A stretch of 40,023 nucleotides of DNA from Tissierellia bacterium (GTDB lineage Bacteria; Bacillota; Clostridia; Tissierellales; Peptoniphilaceae): NCBI GenBank assembly GCA_030528125.1, contig JAUMZM010000012.1, forward strand, positions 1-40,023, in the 5' to 3' direction. A program made the position numbers and the translations under genes. The notes under the pieces were generated by a model that saw only the letters and a list, made by a program, of their open reading frames with translations, searched no databases and was not told the origin of the DNA. Each line of letters opens with the position of its first letter. Position 1 is the first letter of the stretch. Of this stretch, positions 22,347 through 29,911 are shown one piece after another.

Positions 22347-22848
22347 GAAACCAATACCCTCTTATCCAGGTTACTATGCTGATGAATATGGAAATATTTA
22401 TTCTATGAGAAGTGGTGTAGAAGTAAAGATCAGTCAAAGAATTCATAAAGATTATTTACATGTAACTGTAAGGGACAACAAATCCCCAGTAAGAAGGCAC
22501 AAAGAACCAGTTCATAAATTAGTATTACAAGCATTCAAAGGATATAGACCTGACAACTATGTATGCAGACATTTGAATGGTAACTGTTTAGATAATAGAT
22601 TAGTAAATTTGGAGTGGGGAACTCAGCAAGAAAACATAATGGATTCAATTAGACATGGTACAGCTGCCTGCTTAAGACACGGAGAAAATGCCAATGGTTC
22701 TAAACTTAAGTTAAAACAAGTTTTTCAAATTCGTTGGCTATATAAGTTTGGATATAAGCAAAAAGAATTAGCAACTTGGTTTGATATAAGTCAGAAGCAT
22801 GTATCAGATATAACTAGAGGCAGAACATGGGAAAAAGATATTTGTTAG
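22333..22848 (+). CDS. NUMOD4/HNH homing endonuclease
   Basis: 171 residues from the ATG at 22333 (GGAG eight bases upstream; an ATG at 22309 is in frame). A NUMOD4-like 'IPSYPGYYADEYGNIYSM' start, an HNH_3-type core ('EPVHKLVLQAFKG…CRHLNGNCLDNRLVNLEWGT'), and a C-terminal helix-turn-helix ('QVFQIRWLYKFGYKQKELATWFDISQKHVSDI') for site recognition. It starts inside the HNH gene (14-base overlap). Free-standing homing enzymes of this type commonly invade terminase regions. Confidence 0.88.
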   Translation: MKIIKKPIPSYPGYYADEYGNIYSMRSGVEVKISQRIHKDYLHVTVRDNKSPVRRHKEPVHKLVLQAFKGYRPDNYVCRHLNGNCLDNRLVNLEWGTQQENIMDSIRHGTAACLRHGENANGSKLKLKQVFQIRWLYKFGYKQKELATWFDISQKHVSDITRGRTWEKDIC

Positions 22849-22938
22849 GTGGTGAGGGGCGGTAACAATCTCTAGGACTGATTTCCCTACCAACGGTGCC
22901 GCCCTCTCACGCACAAAAAAACGGGTTCAAAGGGGGTA
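22849..22938 (+). other. GC-rich cos-like block
   Basis: A GC island in AT-rich DNA right after the HNH genes. GTGAGGGGCGG (22852-22862) is repeated inverted as CCGCCCTCTCAC (22899-22910); between them is CAATCTCTAGGACTG, and after them A7 and a TTCAAAGGGGGT motif (22926-22937). This arrangement between HNH and small terminase resembles the cos/packaging region of HK97-type phages. Here the AbiF gene begins immediately after it. Function inferred from position. Confidence 0.5.
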
Positions 22939-23820
22939 TTAAAGAATATCTTTCCAATTAGGAGGAAAACCCATAAATTTATAGTTGAAGTAGCCTTGGT
23001 ATTTATTAAAGGTATTTTCTAAATCTTTTAAAAGGGATTCCCATTGGTCGTTTGAGTTTAAAATTCTCTTTATGATTAAAAGAATGGGGAATATTTTATT
23101 TTGTTTGCCTTTATATTGTTCGTTTTCAGAATAAAGACGGGGAGTTTCTTTTAAAGGCATATTATAAAGTCGAGTGTAATGGGCACAAATATTTCTTACT
23201 TCAACGAGACATAGAATCCAATTTTTTAAATATTTAGGATCTGTGTTGTAATAATTAGAAATTTCCTTTTGATCTTCATCCTTAAGAATACTAAACAAAG
23301 ACGATAAATTTCCAAAAGACATGAGTTCAACGGATACCCAGATTGGAAACTTTCCATCATATTTTTTTAGGTGGTGTTTAACAAATGGTTTATTCTTTTG
23401 CCTGTCAACTTCGTTGCTCAGATTCTCATTTATGATGGAATATATGGTTTGGCCTTTTTTATTTGTTTTATGAATAAAATTATCTTCGTGCATAAGTACA
23501 TCGGAACCATATGTCATAGCTAGATGATAAGCAATTTGAGTTCTAAGCTCTATTTCAATTTGCTCAATAGTTCTAATGAGGTTGTTTTTAAATTGGCTAT
23601 CAAAGCAATAAAGATTAAAGAGATGCTCGATAGTAATATGATCCTTATAATGCTCTTTATTATTATATTTTTTAAGACCAATACCATAACCTGAAAGTCT
23701 ATAATAATTTACTTTTTTCAAAATTTCTGTTGCATAAACTTCATCTTTGATTTTTAAGTTATGGTCAATTTTTAATTTGGTAATTTGATCTTCGTAGTTT
23801 AAAGCAGGTTTTAATGTCAT
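22939..23820 (-). CDS. abiF: AbiF/Abi_2 HEPN abortive-infection protein
   Basis: 293 residues, single Abi_2 (PF07751) domain. Hallmarks: 'VNYYRLSGYG' at 38-46, 'EQIEIELRTQIAYHL' near 86-100, 'FPIWVSVELMSFGNLSSLF' near 158-176, and the HEPN RNase signature R-x4-H at Arg209-His214 in EVRNICAHYTRL. HEPN proteins of this family are RNA-cutting toxins of abortive infection, kept in check by a small RNA and linked to the origin of Cas13. Here a promoter, a 60-base hairpin RNA and a terminator lie directly upstream on the same strand. AAGGAG precedes the ATG. Inserted antisense between the cos-like block and small terminase. Confidence 0.93.
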   Translation of the reverse strand: MTLKPALNYEDQITKLKIDHNLKIKDEVYATEILKKVNYYRLSGYGIGLKKYNNKEHYKDHITIEHLFNLYCFDSQFKNNLIRTIEQIEIELRTQIAYHLAMTYGSDVLMHEDNFIHKTNKKGQTIYSIINENLSNEVDRQKNKPFVKHHLKKYDGKFPIWVSVELMSFGNLSSLFSILKDEDQKEISNYYNTDPKYLKNWILCLVEVRNICAHYTRLYNMPLKETPRLYSENEQYKGKQNKIFPILLIIKRILNSNDQWESLLKDLENTFNKYQGYFNYKFMGFPPNWKDIL

Positions 23821-23838
23821 ATAAGTTCTCCTTAATAT

Positions 23839-23899
23839 AAAAAAGCCCTCTCCGTGGTCCGCATGTAGAAAATCTACATTAAGCGTGGAGAGGTTCTGT
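23839..23899 (-). ncRNA. Predicted AbiF-associated small RNA
   Basis: Minus-strand transcript of about 60 bases, from the start predicted by the promoter at 23907-23934 to a U6 tract (23844-23839). Outer stem CCTCTCC/GGAGAGG, then CGC/GCG, then an inner hairpin ATGTAGA-TTT-TCTACAT. The last stem plus T6 is an intrinsic terminator 18 bases before the AbiF start. This promoter-RNA-terminator-toxin order matches RNA antitoxins such as ToxI and the RNA reported for AbiF systems. Structure is seen; the antitoxin role is inferred. Confidence 0.75.
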
Positions 23900-23906
23900 T
23901 AAATTA

Positions 23907-23934
23907 ATTATAACATAGAACTAGTCAAAGTCAA
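23907..23934 (-). promoter_or_regulatory. Promoter of the AbiF RNA/gene
   Basis: On the minus strand TTGACT (23934-23929), 16 bases, TATAAT (23912-23907). A second TTGACT overlaps the spacer. Predicted start near 23900. Confidence 0.8.
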
Positions 23935-23969
23935 TACACGAGAAAAGAAATAAAGTAGGAGGTGATCTT

Positions 23970-24542
23970 ATCGCTAAGGACGGAACATATAGAGGTGGAA
24001 GAAGAGTAAAAGCAGGAGGGAAACCACAGCCTGCTGCTGAAAAAATAGAGAAAGGTAAAAAAGTAGAAATATTAATGAATGATATTCCAACATTTACTCC
24101 AGAAGAAATAGATGCAGTTGACTTACCAGACGGAGCAGTTCTTGATGGAACAGATATGCCAACACCTAGTGACTATCTATCTGCAAAGCAGAAGAATGGT
24201 ATACCGCTTGGTGCTGATGAAATATACAAAGAGACATGGGGATGGTTAAAACAGAGAAACTGTGAAAACTTAGTAAATCCAAGATTATTAGAATCCTACT
24301 CTCAGGCTTTTGCAAGATACATCCAATGTGAAGAGGCAATAAGTCAATTTGGACTATTAGGAAAGCATCCTACAACTGGTGGAGTTATTGCATCTCCATT
24401 TGTACAGATGTCTTCACAATTTCAAAAGACAGCTAATCTTTTATGGTATGAGATTTATGACATAGTTAAAGAAAATTGCACAGAAGTATATGAAGACTAT
24501 GGAGAAGATATGATGGAAAAACTTCTAAGAAGTAGAAAGTAA
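23970..24542 (+). CDS. Phage terminase small subunit (P27 type), non-standard start
   Basis: 190 residues if started at the ATC at 23970; 155 from the first ATG at 24075. The extra 35 codons include 'KDGTYRGGRRVKAGGKP', the N-terminal DNA-binding signature as I recall it for this P27/Terminase_4 family, so they are probably coding. AGGAGGTGATC, an 11-base complement to the 16S end, lies seven bases or less before the ATC. The rest (ADEIYKETWGWLKQRNCENL, FVQMSSQFQK) fits the family. It recognises phage DNA for packaging. Confidence 0.85.
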   Translation: MAKDGTYRGGRRVKAGGKPQPAAEKIEKGKKVEILMNDIPTFTPEEIDAVDLPDGAVLDGTDMPTPSDYLSAKQKNGIPLGADEIYKETWGWLKQRNCENLVNPRLLESYSQAFARYIQCEEAISQFGLLGKHPTTGGVIASPFVQMSSQFQKTANLLWYEIYDIVKENCTEVYEDYGEDMMEKLLRSRK

Positions 24543-24551
24543 GAGGTTTCA

Positions 24552-25064
24552 TTGAATTCAATAGAAGTATGGAAAGATATTCCTGGATATGAAGATGAAT
24601 ATCAGGCATCTACTCTAGGTAATATTAGAAGCATAAAAAGTAATAATTTAATATTAAAGGGAGATTTTCAACCTAATGGATACAAAAGAGTTTACCTCTG
24701 GAAGAATGGTAGCAAAAAAAATTTGCTCGTTCACAGATTGGTGGCTCTTTCTTTTTTGCCTAATCCAAATAACTATGAGGAAGTAAATCGTCTTGATGAA
24801 AACAAAGCTAATAACAAATTAGAAAATTTAGAATGGTGTACTCATTCATACAATATGAATTATGGAGAGGTTAAGAAGAAAATATCTGAATCACATAAAG
24901 GAAAAGTGGTTTCTGAAAAAAGTAGAAAAAAACTTTCTGAGAATAGCAAAAATAGGAAATGGATAAATAACGGGAAATTAGAAAAATGTGTAAAAGAGAA
25001 TACGTTGAACAATTTTCTAATTAATGGTTGGAATTTTGGAAGGATAAAAAACATGGAGGTGTAA
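24552..25064 (+). CDS. Second NUMOD4/HNH homing endonuclease
   Basis: 170 residues, TTG start nine bases after the small terminase. NUMOD4 start ('VWKDIPGYEDEYQASTLGNIRSI'), HNH core ('LVHRLVALSFL…NRLDENKANNKLENLEWCTHSYNMNYG'), NUMOD3-like repeat ('ISESHKGKVVSEKSRKKLSEN') and a C-terminal 'KWINNG…NGWNFGRI' target-recognition end. It is unlike its neighbour at 22333 beyond the shared fold, so the two are independent arrivals. It separates the small terminase from the methylation genes and ends three bases before MetK. Confidence 0.88.
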   Translation: MNSIEVWKDIPGYEDEYQASTLGNIRSIKSNNLILKGDFQPNGYKRVYLWKNGSKKNLLVHRLVALSFLPNPNNYEEVNRLDENKANNKLENLEWCTHSYNMNYGEVKKKISESHKGKVVSEKSRKKLSENSKNRKWINNGKLEKCVKENTLNNFLINGWNFGRIKNMEV

Positions 25065-25067
25065 TAT

Positions 25068-25850
25068 ATGTTTGAAAAAGTGAATCCATCACACGTTGAT
25101 AAAATAGCAGATTGTATTGCAGGAGCAATTGTAGATTTAGCATATAAAGAAAAAGATAATCCTAAAATAGCAGTTGAAGTTTTACTGGGGCATGAAAATT
25201 GTCATGTGATTATTGAAACGGACTGCAATCTAAATAAAAAAGAAATTGAAAAAGCGATTAAGAGGATAGCTGGAGAGGTCATAGCAGATATTAAAATTGT
25301 AGAACAGGATATCCACTTATCAAATAATCAAAAAGAAAAGATAAGATGTGGAGACAATGGAATTTTTAAGGGAGTACCCACATCAGATGAAGAAAAGAAA
25401 CTATCTTTAATTGCTCGTGAAATTTATTCTAATTATCCTTACGATGGGAAATACATTCTTGATGAGGATAAACTCATCATCTGCCAGTCAAATGTATCTA
25501 CAGAAATCTTAAAATCAATTTATCCAAGAGCAATTGTAAATCCATTAGGAGATTGGACTGGAGGATATAATGTTGATACTGGAGCGACCAATAGGAAACT
25601 CGGATCTGACATGGGAAGAGCAGTAACTGGTGGAGGCCTTCATGGTAAAGACCTATCCAAGGCTGATGTATCAGTCAATATTTATGCTCACCTAAAGGCA
25701 CAAGAAGAAAAAAGAGAGATTGAATTATCCTGTGCAATCGGAGATGAAACTGTTGATGGTAGACCATATTCTGAAATAGTAGAAATTGCTAGAGACTACA
25801 TTAAGTCTATTGGTGGTTTTGAGGAATTTGCTAAGTGGGGGCTCATCTGA
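25068..25850 (+). CDS. metK: Short phage S-adenosylmethionine synthetase
   Basis: 260 residues against about 385 for cellular MetK. 'HVDKIADCIAGAIVDLA' keeps the N-terminal His-x-x-K/D catalytic signature, and 'NPLGDWTGGYNVDTGATNRKLGSD' then 'GGGLHGKDLSKADVSVN' keep the C-terminal ATP/metal-binding glycine-rich loops. The central domain is shortened. Likely makes SAM for the adjacent methyltransferase. GGAGG lies eight bases before the ATG. TGATG overlap with the next gene suggests coupling. Family secure; activity of the short form inferred. Confidence 0.9.
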   Translation: MFEKVNPSHVDKIADCIAGAIVDLAYKEKDNPKIAVEVLLGHENCHVIIETDCNLNKKEIEKAIKRIAGEVIADIKIVEQDIHLSNNQKEKIRCGDNGIFKGVPTSDEEKKLSLIAREIYSNYPYDGKYILDEDKLIICQSNVSTEILKSIYPRAIVNPLGDWTGGYNVDTGATNRKLGSDMGRAVTGGGLHGKDLSKADVSVNIYAHLKAQEEKREIELSCAIGDETVDGRPYSEIVEIARDYIKSIGGFEEFAKWGLI

Positions 25851-27100
25851 TGAAAGAAGGACTATTACAATATGAATTAAAAAATGTAGATGAACTCATC
25901 CCATATATTAATAATGCTAGAACACATACTGACGAACAAATAAATAAGGTAGCTGCATCAATAAAAGAATTTGGATTTTTAAACCCAATCCTAATTTCAG
26001 ATGACAATGTAATCACAGCTGGGCATTGCAGACTTCTTGCAGCTAAGAAACTTGGACTTAAAAAAGTACCTTGCATATTAGAAAATTATCTTACAGAGGC
26101 ACAAAGAAAAGCATATATACTTGCTGATAATAAGCTAAGTCTTGATGCTGGTTGGGATGAAGAACTATTGAGAGTTGAAATTGAATCCCTAGAAGATTAT
26201 GGATTTAATGTAGAGCTTACAGGATTTTCAACTGAAGAATTATCTTCGCTCTTTGACCTTGACGTAGAGGCTGAAGAAGATGACTTTGATGTTGAAGAAG
26301 AACTTAAAAAGCCTATTTTTTCCAAGGAAGGAGATATTTGGACTCTAGGTCGACATAAAGTTATCTGTGGAGATTCTACTCTATGGGATACTTTTGAAAA
26401 GCTGCTAAATGATACAAAGGTCAATTTAGTATGTACCGATGCACCATATTTTGTTGAATTAAAAAATAAATCGGGAACGATTAAAAATGACAACTTAAAT
26501 GATAAAGAGGCCTATGAATTTTTAATGAAGGTCTTTACAAACTTTAAAGACGCAATGGCTAAGGATGCATCTATTTATGAATTCTATGCAACTATGAAAG
26601 CTAGAGTTTTCTATGATGCTTTTGAAGATGCAGGCTTTAAAGTTGGTGCAGGGCTTATTTGGAAAAAACCAAGAGCTCCTTTTATGAGAACAGATTGGAA
26701 ATTTAATATGGAGCCTATTATCTTTGGTTGGAGAAAAGATGGAAAACATAACTGGTATGGAGATCAAAAGCAAACAGCAGTCTTTGAATTTGATGGAATT
26801 AAAGATTCTGAAAAAGAAGGATGTGGTCATCCATCATCAAAACCAGTACCACTTATTGCTTATTTAATAAAGCAATCAACTCAAACAAATGGCTTAGTGC
26901 TTGATGGATTTTTAGGAAGTGCATCTACATTAATTGCCTGTGAGGAGCTTAATCGAATCTGCTATGGGATAGAAATAGAACCTAAATTTGTTGATGTAGC
27001 AGTAAAAAGATATTTGAATTTAGTGGGGAGTGATGAAAAAATAAACTTATTAAGGGATGGAAAAGAGTATAAGTATGAAGATGTTTTTAATCTGACTTGA
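25850..27100 (+). CDS. ParB-N6/N4 DNA methyltransferase fusion
   Basis: 416 residues from the ATG at 25850. The N-terminus is a ParB/Srx-type domain ('LIPYINNARTHTDEQINKVAASIKEFGFLNPILI', 'ITAGHCRLLAAKKLGLKKVP'), and the C-terminal half is a beta-class MTase: motif IV TDAPY at 196-200 (DAPY, not the common DPPY) and motif I 'DGFLGSAST' from Asp352. No restriction partner is nearby, so it is an orphan phage methyltransferase protecting or marking its DNA, with SAM from the coupled MetK. The target base is not deducible. Confidence 0.92.
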   Translation: MKEGLLQYELKNVDELIPYINNARTHTDEQINKVAASIKEFGFLNPILISDDNVITAGHCRLLAAKKLGLKKVPCILENYLTEAQRKAYILADNKLSLDAGWDEELLRVEIESLEDYGFNVELTGFSTEELSSLFDLDVEAEEDDFDVEEELKKPIFSKEGDIWTLGRHKVICGDSTLWDTFEKLLNDTKVNLVCTDAPYFVELKNKSGTIKNDNLNDKEAYEFLMKVFTNFKDAMAKDASIYEFYATMKARVFYDAFEDAGFKVGAGLIWKKPRAPFMRTDWKFNMEPIIFGWRKDGKHNWYGDQKQTAVFEFDGIKDSEKEGCGHPSSKPVPLIAYLIKQSTQTNGLVLDGFLGSASTLIACEELNRICYGIEIEPKFVDVAVKRYLNLVGSDEKINLLRDGKEYKYEDVFNLT

Positions 27101-27143
27101 TATAAATCCTAGATCGAGTGATATATGTATGTGAGGTGATTAG

Positions 27144-27359
27144 ATGATTTCAAGGGAAATTATACAAAAATTGAAAGAGACATTTCCAGTAGGTACAAGA
27201 GTAAAACTAATCCAAATGGAAGATGAACAGGCTCCACCAGTTGGAACCTTAGGCACAGTTTATGGGGTGGATGCCATTGGATCAATCCTTGTAAAATGGG
27301 ATAATGGTTCGATGTTAAATGTAATTTTTAGGGAGGACATAATTGAAAAATCTAAATAA
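27144..27359 (+). CDS. DUF4314 small phage protein
   Basis: 71 residues. 'FPVGTRVKLIQMEDEQAPPVGTLGTVYGVDAIGSILVKWDNGSMLNVI' is a compact SH3-like beta barrel of the DUF4314 family, common in Clostridia phages and plasmids; role unknown. GAGGTGAT lies five bases before the ATG. Fits the cluster of short proteins between the methyltransferase and large terminase. Confidence 0.85.
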   Translation: MISREIIQKLKETFPVGTRVKLIQMEDEQAPPVGTLGTVYGVDAIGSILVKWDNGSMLNVIFREDIIEKSK

Positions 27360-27370
27360 ATAACCATATA

Positions 27371-27417
27371 TTGCTTGACTATTCCTCCAATGTACGGGAA
27401 TATGTGTACAACAAAAG
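27371..27417 (+). promoter_or_regulatory. Repeated promoter-like element, copy 1
   Basis: TTGCTTGACT then, 16 bases after the TTGACT start, a 27-base block that contains TGTAC and GTACA as an inverted repeat around GGGAATAT. TTGACT plus 17 bases gives GAATAT as -10. The same element with identical spacing precedes the next gene (27829-27875). Likely phage promoter with overlapping operator or start-site hairpin. Confidence 0.6.
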
Positions 27418-27431
27418 AGGAGGAACGAAAA

Positions 27432-27800
27432 ATGAAAAAGATTGAACTGCTAGAAAATATAAAAGAAAAAGAAGAATTCGAAGAAAATAGAATCAGCTAC
27501 AGGTTTTATTGGGCATATAGAGAATCCCAAAGGATAGGTCGAGACATCATAAACTTTGATGACATTGGATTTGAAAATAATCACGAAGATATGATAGAGA
27601 ATCTTGAAAGATTTGGGATACAAGAATTTACAATTTCCGACCAGTCAACAGGACCTATGAAAGGGTTAAAAAGCTTTAAAAGAAAAGGGTACTTTCCTAT
27701 AGACTTAATTGAAATAGATACAGGAAGGACTAATTGGAATTTCAAAGAGAGCAAAGAGGAAAAAGAATATGCACCAGCCCTCCTTTTCAAGAGAAATTAG
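27432..27800 (+). CDS. DUF7698-like phage protein
   Basis: 122 residues from the ATG at 27432, with GAGGAGG eight or so bases upstream; an in-frame opening at 27375 lies in the repeated promoter element and is not a start. 'YRFYWAYRESQRIGRDIINFDDI', 'FGIQEFTISDQSTGPMKGLKSFKRKGY' match small Clostridia phage/plasmid proteins of this class; function unknown. It has its own promoter-like element. Confidence 0.75.
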   Translation: MKKIELLENIKEKEEFEENRISYRFYWAYRESQRIGRDIINFDDIGFENNHEDMIENLERFGIQEFTISDQSTGPMKGLKSFKRKGYFPIDLIEIDTGRTNWNFKESKEEKEYAPALLFKRN

Positions 27801-27828
27801 AATAAAAATAGAGAGTTGAGCAAGATAA

Positions 27829-27875
27829 TTGCTTGACTTATCTCTAGTTGTACGGGAATATGTGTACAACAAAAG
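27829..27875 (+). promoter_or_regulatory. Repeated promoter-like element, copy 2
   Basis: Second copy of TTGCTTGACT and the 27-base TGTACGGGAATATGTGTACA-containing block, 458 bases after the first and with the same internal spacing. It precedes the gene at 27893. Confidence 0.6.
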
Positions 27876-27892
27876 AAAAGGAGAGCATTACC

Positions 27893-28180
27893 ATGAAAAA
27901 AGACCTTTTAGAAAGATTAGAAACAGAAGTTAAAGCTTGCAAAAGATACGCAGAAAACTCAATAAAAAAATCAAAAGAAGGCAAGATTGGAGCAGCCATT
28001 AACCTTCTAGACATAGCAGGAACAGCAAAGAAATGTGCAGACCAAGTTCATGAAGAACTTTGGGAAGTATCAAAAGGAAATTTAACAGATGAAGAATTTC
28101 AACTTTTTGCAGAATCAGAAACACTAGATAGAGAACTTAAGAAAGCATACAAAGAATTAAACATAGCAAGACAAAGATAA
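27893..28180 (+). CDS. Small helical phage protein
   Basis: 95 residues from the ATG at 27893 (AAGGAG upstream); the frame opening at 27848 comes from the repeat element. All-helical, charged: 'LLERLETEVKACKRYAENSIKKSKEGKIGAAI' then a second helix pair. No known motif. Its promoter copy links it to the DUF7698-like gene. Unknown function; possibly expressed early with it. Confidence 0.7.
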   Translation: MKKDLLERLETEVKACKRYAENSIKKSKEGKIGAAINLLDIAGTAKKCADQVHEELWEVSKGNLTDEEFQLFAESETLDRELKKAYKELNIARQR

Positions 28181-28190
28181 AATAAAAATC

Positions 28191-28249
28191 CAAATAGAGT
28201 TTAGGCTCTATTTGTCGTAGTAGAAGTCACTAGCAAGTGGCTATTTTTT
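28191..28249 (+). terminator. Hairpin pair with terminator before large terminase
   Basis: CAAATAGAG/CTCTATTTG (28191-28214) is a perfect stem; then AGTCACT/AGTGGCT (28225-28242) is followed by six T after one A. The second is a rightward terminator; the first, with T-rich DNA on its other side, may work leftward. Confidence 0.7.
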
Positions 28250-28277
28250 ATGCCTATTTTTAGAGGAAGGAGGTCAA

Positions 28278-29867
28278 ATGAAATATAAACCAACTAAATT
28301 TATGCTACCTACATCTCACTATGATAAAAATAAAGCAGACTATGCTGTCACTTTTATAGAATGCCTTAAACACACAAAAGGTAGATGGGCAGGTAAAGAC
28401 TTCAAGCTTATTGATTGGCAAGAAGAAATCATAAGAGACTTGTTTGGAATTGTGAAAGATACAGGATATCGACAATTTAATACTGCATATATTGAAATAC
28501 CAAAGAAGATGGGAAAGTCTGAACTTGCAGCTGCTGTAGCACTCCTCCTTACTTGTGGCGATGGAGAAGAAAGAGCAGAAGTTTATGGTTGTGCCGCCGA
28601 TAGACAGCAAGCAACTATAGTTTTTGATGTTGCAGCTGATATGGTAAGGATGAGTCCAGCCCTATCTAAAAGAGTAAAGATACTCGCATCTCAAAAGAGG
28701 ATGATATATAAACCGACTAATTCTTTTTATCAAGTCCTATCTGCAGAGGCTTATTCTAAGCACGGATTTAATATTCATGGTGTAGTCTTTGACGAACTTC
28801 ATACTCAGCCTAATAGAAAGTTATTTGATGTTATGACCAAAGGGTCTGGTGATGCAAGAACTCAACCCCTATATTTTCTTATAACAACTGCAGGAACAGA
28901 TACGAAATCAATCTGCTACGAAACACATCAAAAGGCAGTCGACATACTTGAAGGAAGAAAAACTGATCCAACTTTTTATCCCGTGATTTATGGAGCCGAT
29001 AGAGAGGACGATTGGACAGATGAAAAAGTATGGCATAAGGCTAACCCATCCTTAGGAATTACAGTTCCTATAGAAAAAGTAAGACAAGCTTGTGAATCGG
29101 CTAAACAAAATCCAACTGAAGAGAATGCTTTTAGACAACTAAGACTTAATCAATGGGTCAAACAATCAATTAGGTGGATGCCTATGGAAAAATGGGACCT
29201 CTGTAATTTTGCTGTTAATGAAGAAGAATTAAAAGGTAGAGTTTGTTATGGAGGTCTTGACCTATCAAGCACAACGGATATTACAGCCTTTGTTTTAGTC
29301 TTTCCTCCAATAGACGAAGATGATAAATATCAAATATTACCTTACTTTTGGTTACCAGAAGATAATCTTGACCTAAGAGTAAAAAGAGATCATGTAAACT
29401 ATGACCTATGGGAAAAACAAGGCTATATTATGACGACAGAAGGTAATGTAGTTCACTATGGATTTATAGAAAAATTTATAGAAGACTTAGGTGAGATATA
29501 TAACATCCGAGAAATTGCCTTTGACAGGTGGGGAGCAGTTCAGATGGTTCAAAACTTAGAAGGCATGGGTTTTACAGTAGTTCCCTTTGGTCAAGGATTT
29601 AAGGATATGTCTCCACCAACTAAAGAACTCATGAAACTAACCCTTGAAAGAAAAATAGCCCATGGGGGTCATCCAGTACTTAGATGGATGATGGATAATA
29701 TCTTCATACGAACTGATCCCGCTGGAAACATTAAGGCAGATAAGGAAAAGTCTACAGAAAAAATAGATGGTGTAATTGCTACAATCATGGCACTTGATAG
29801 AGCTATAAGGTGTGGCAATGATACAAGTGAATCGGTTTATGATGATAGGGGGTTGATTGTTTTTTAA
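28278..29867 (+). CDS. terL: Terminase large subunit
   Basis: 529 residues. Motor: Walker A region IPKKMGKSELA with Lys80/Ser81, Walker B 'VVFDELHTQ' with Asp172/Glu173, coupling motif 'LITTAGTDT'. Nuclease: 'YGGLDLSSTTDITAFVLVFP' with the first Asp, later 'IREIAFDRWGAVQ' and 'GVIATIMALDRAI' acidic residues. HK97/phi-type packaging motor and nuclease. GGAGG lies five bases before the ATG. It is 3.7 kb from the small terminase because of inserted and accessory genes. Confidence 0.96.
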   Translation: MKYKPTKFMLPTSHYDKNKADYAVTFIECLKHTKGRWAGKDFKLIDWQEEIIRDLFGIVKDTGYRQFNTAYIEIPKKMGKSELAAAVALLLTCGDGEERAEVYGCAADRQQATIVFDVAADMVRMSPALSKRVKILASQKRMIYKPTNSFYQVLSAEAYSKHGFNIHGVVFDELHTQPNRKLFDVMTKGSGDARTQPLYFLITTAGTDTKSICYETHQKAVDILEGRKTDPTFYPVIYGADREDDWTDEKVWHKANPSLGITVPIEKVRQACESAKQNPTEENAFRQLRLNQWVKQSIRWMPMEKWDLCNFAVNEEELKGRVCYGGLDLSSTTDITAFVLVFPPIDEDDKYQILPYFWLPEDNLDLRVKRDHVNYDLWEKQGYIMTTEGNVVHYGFIEKFIEDLGEIYNIREIAFDRWGAVQMVQNLEGMGFTVVPFGQGFKDMSPPTKELMKLTLERKIAHGGHPVLRWMMDNIFIRTDPAGNIKADKEKSTEKIDGVIATIMALDRAIRCGNDTSESVYDDRGLIVF

Positions 29868-29911
29868 TATGGGTATATAAATAAAATAGAAACATTTTTG
29901 AGGTGATATTC

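Noticed and set aside
10478-23862. Shared CGGACCAC word in the ABC-3C leader and the AbiF RNA as a common regulator site
   Set aside because: Only eight bases are shared and the contexts differ; chance is likely in 40 kb.
23839-23899. AbiF RNA as a mere terminator of plus-strand genes
   Set aside because: The T tract and a near-consensus promoter are both on the minus strand and there is no plus-strand gene that ends there.
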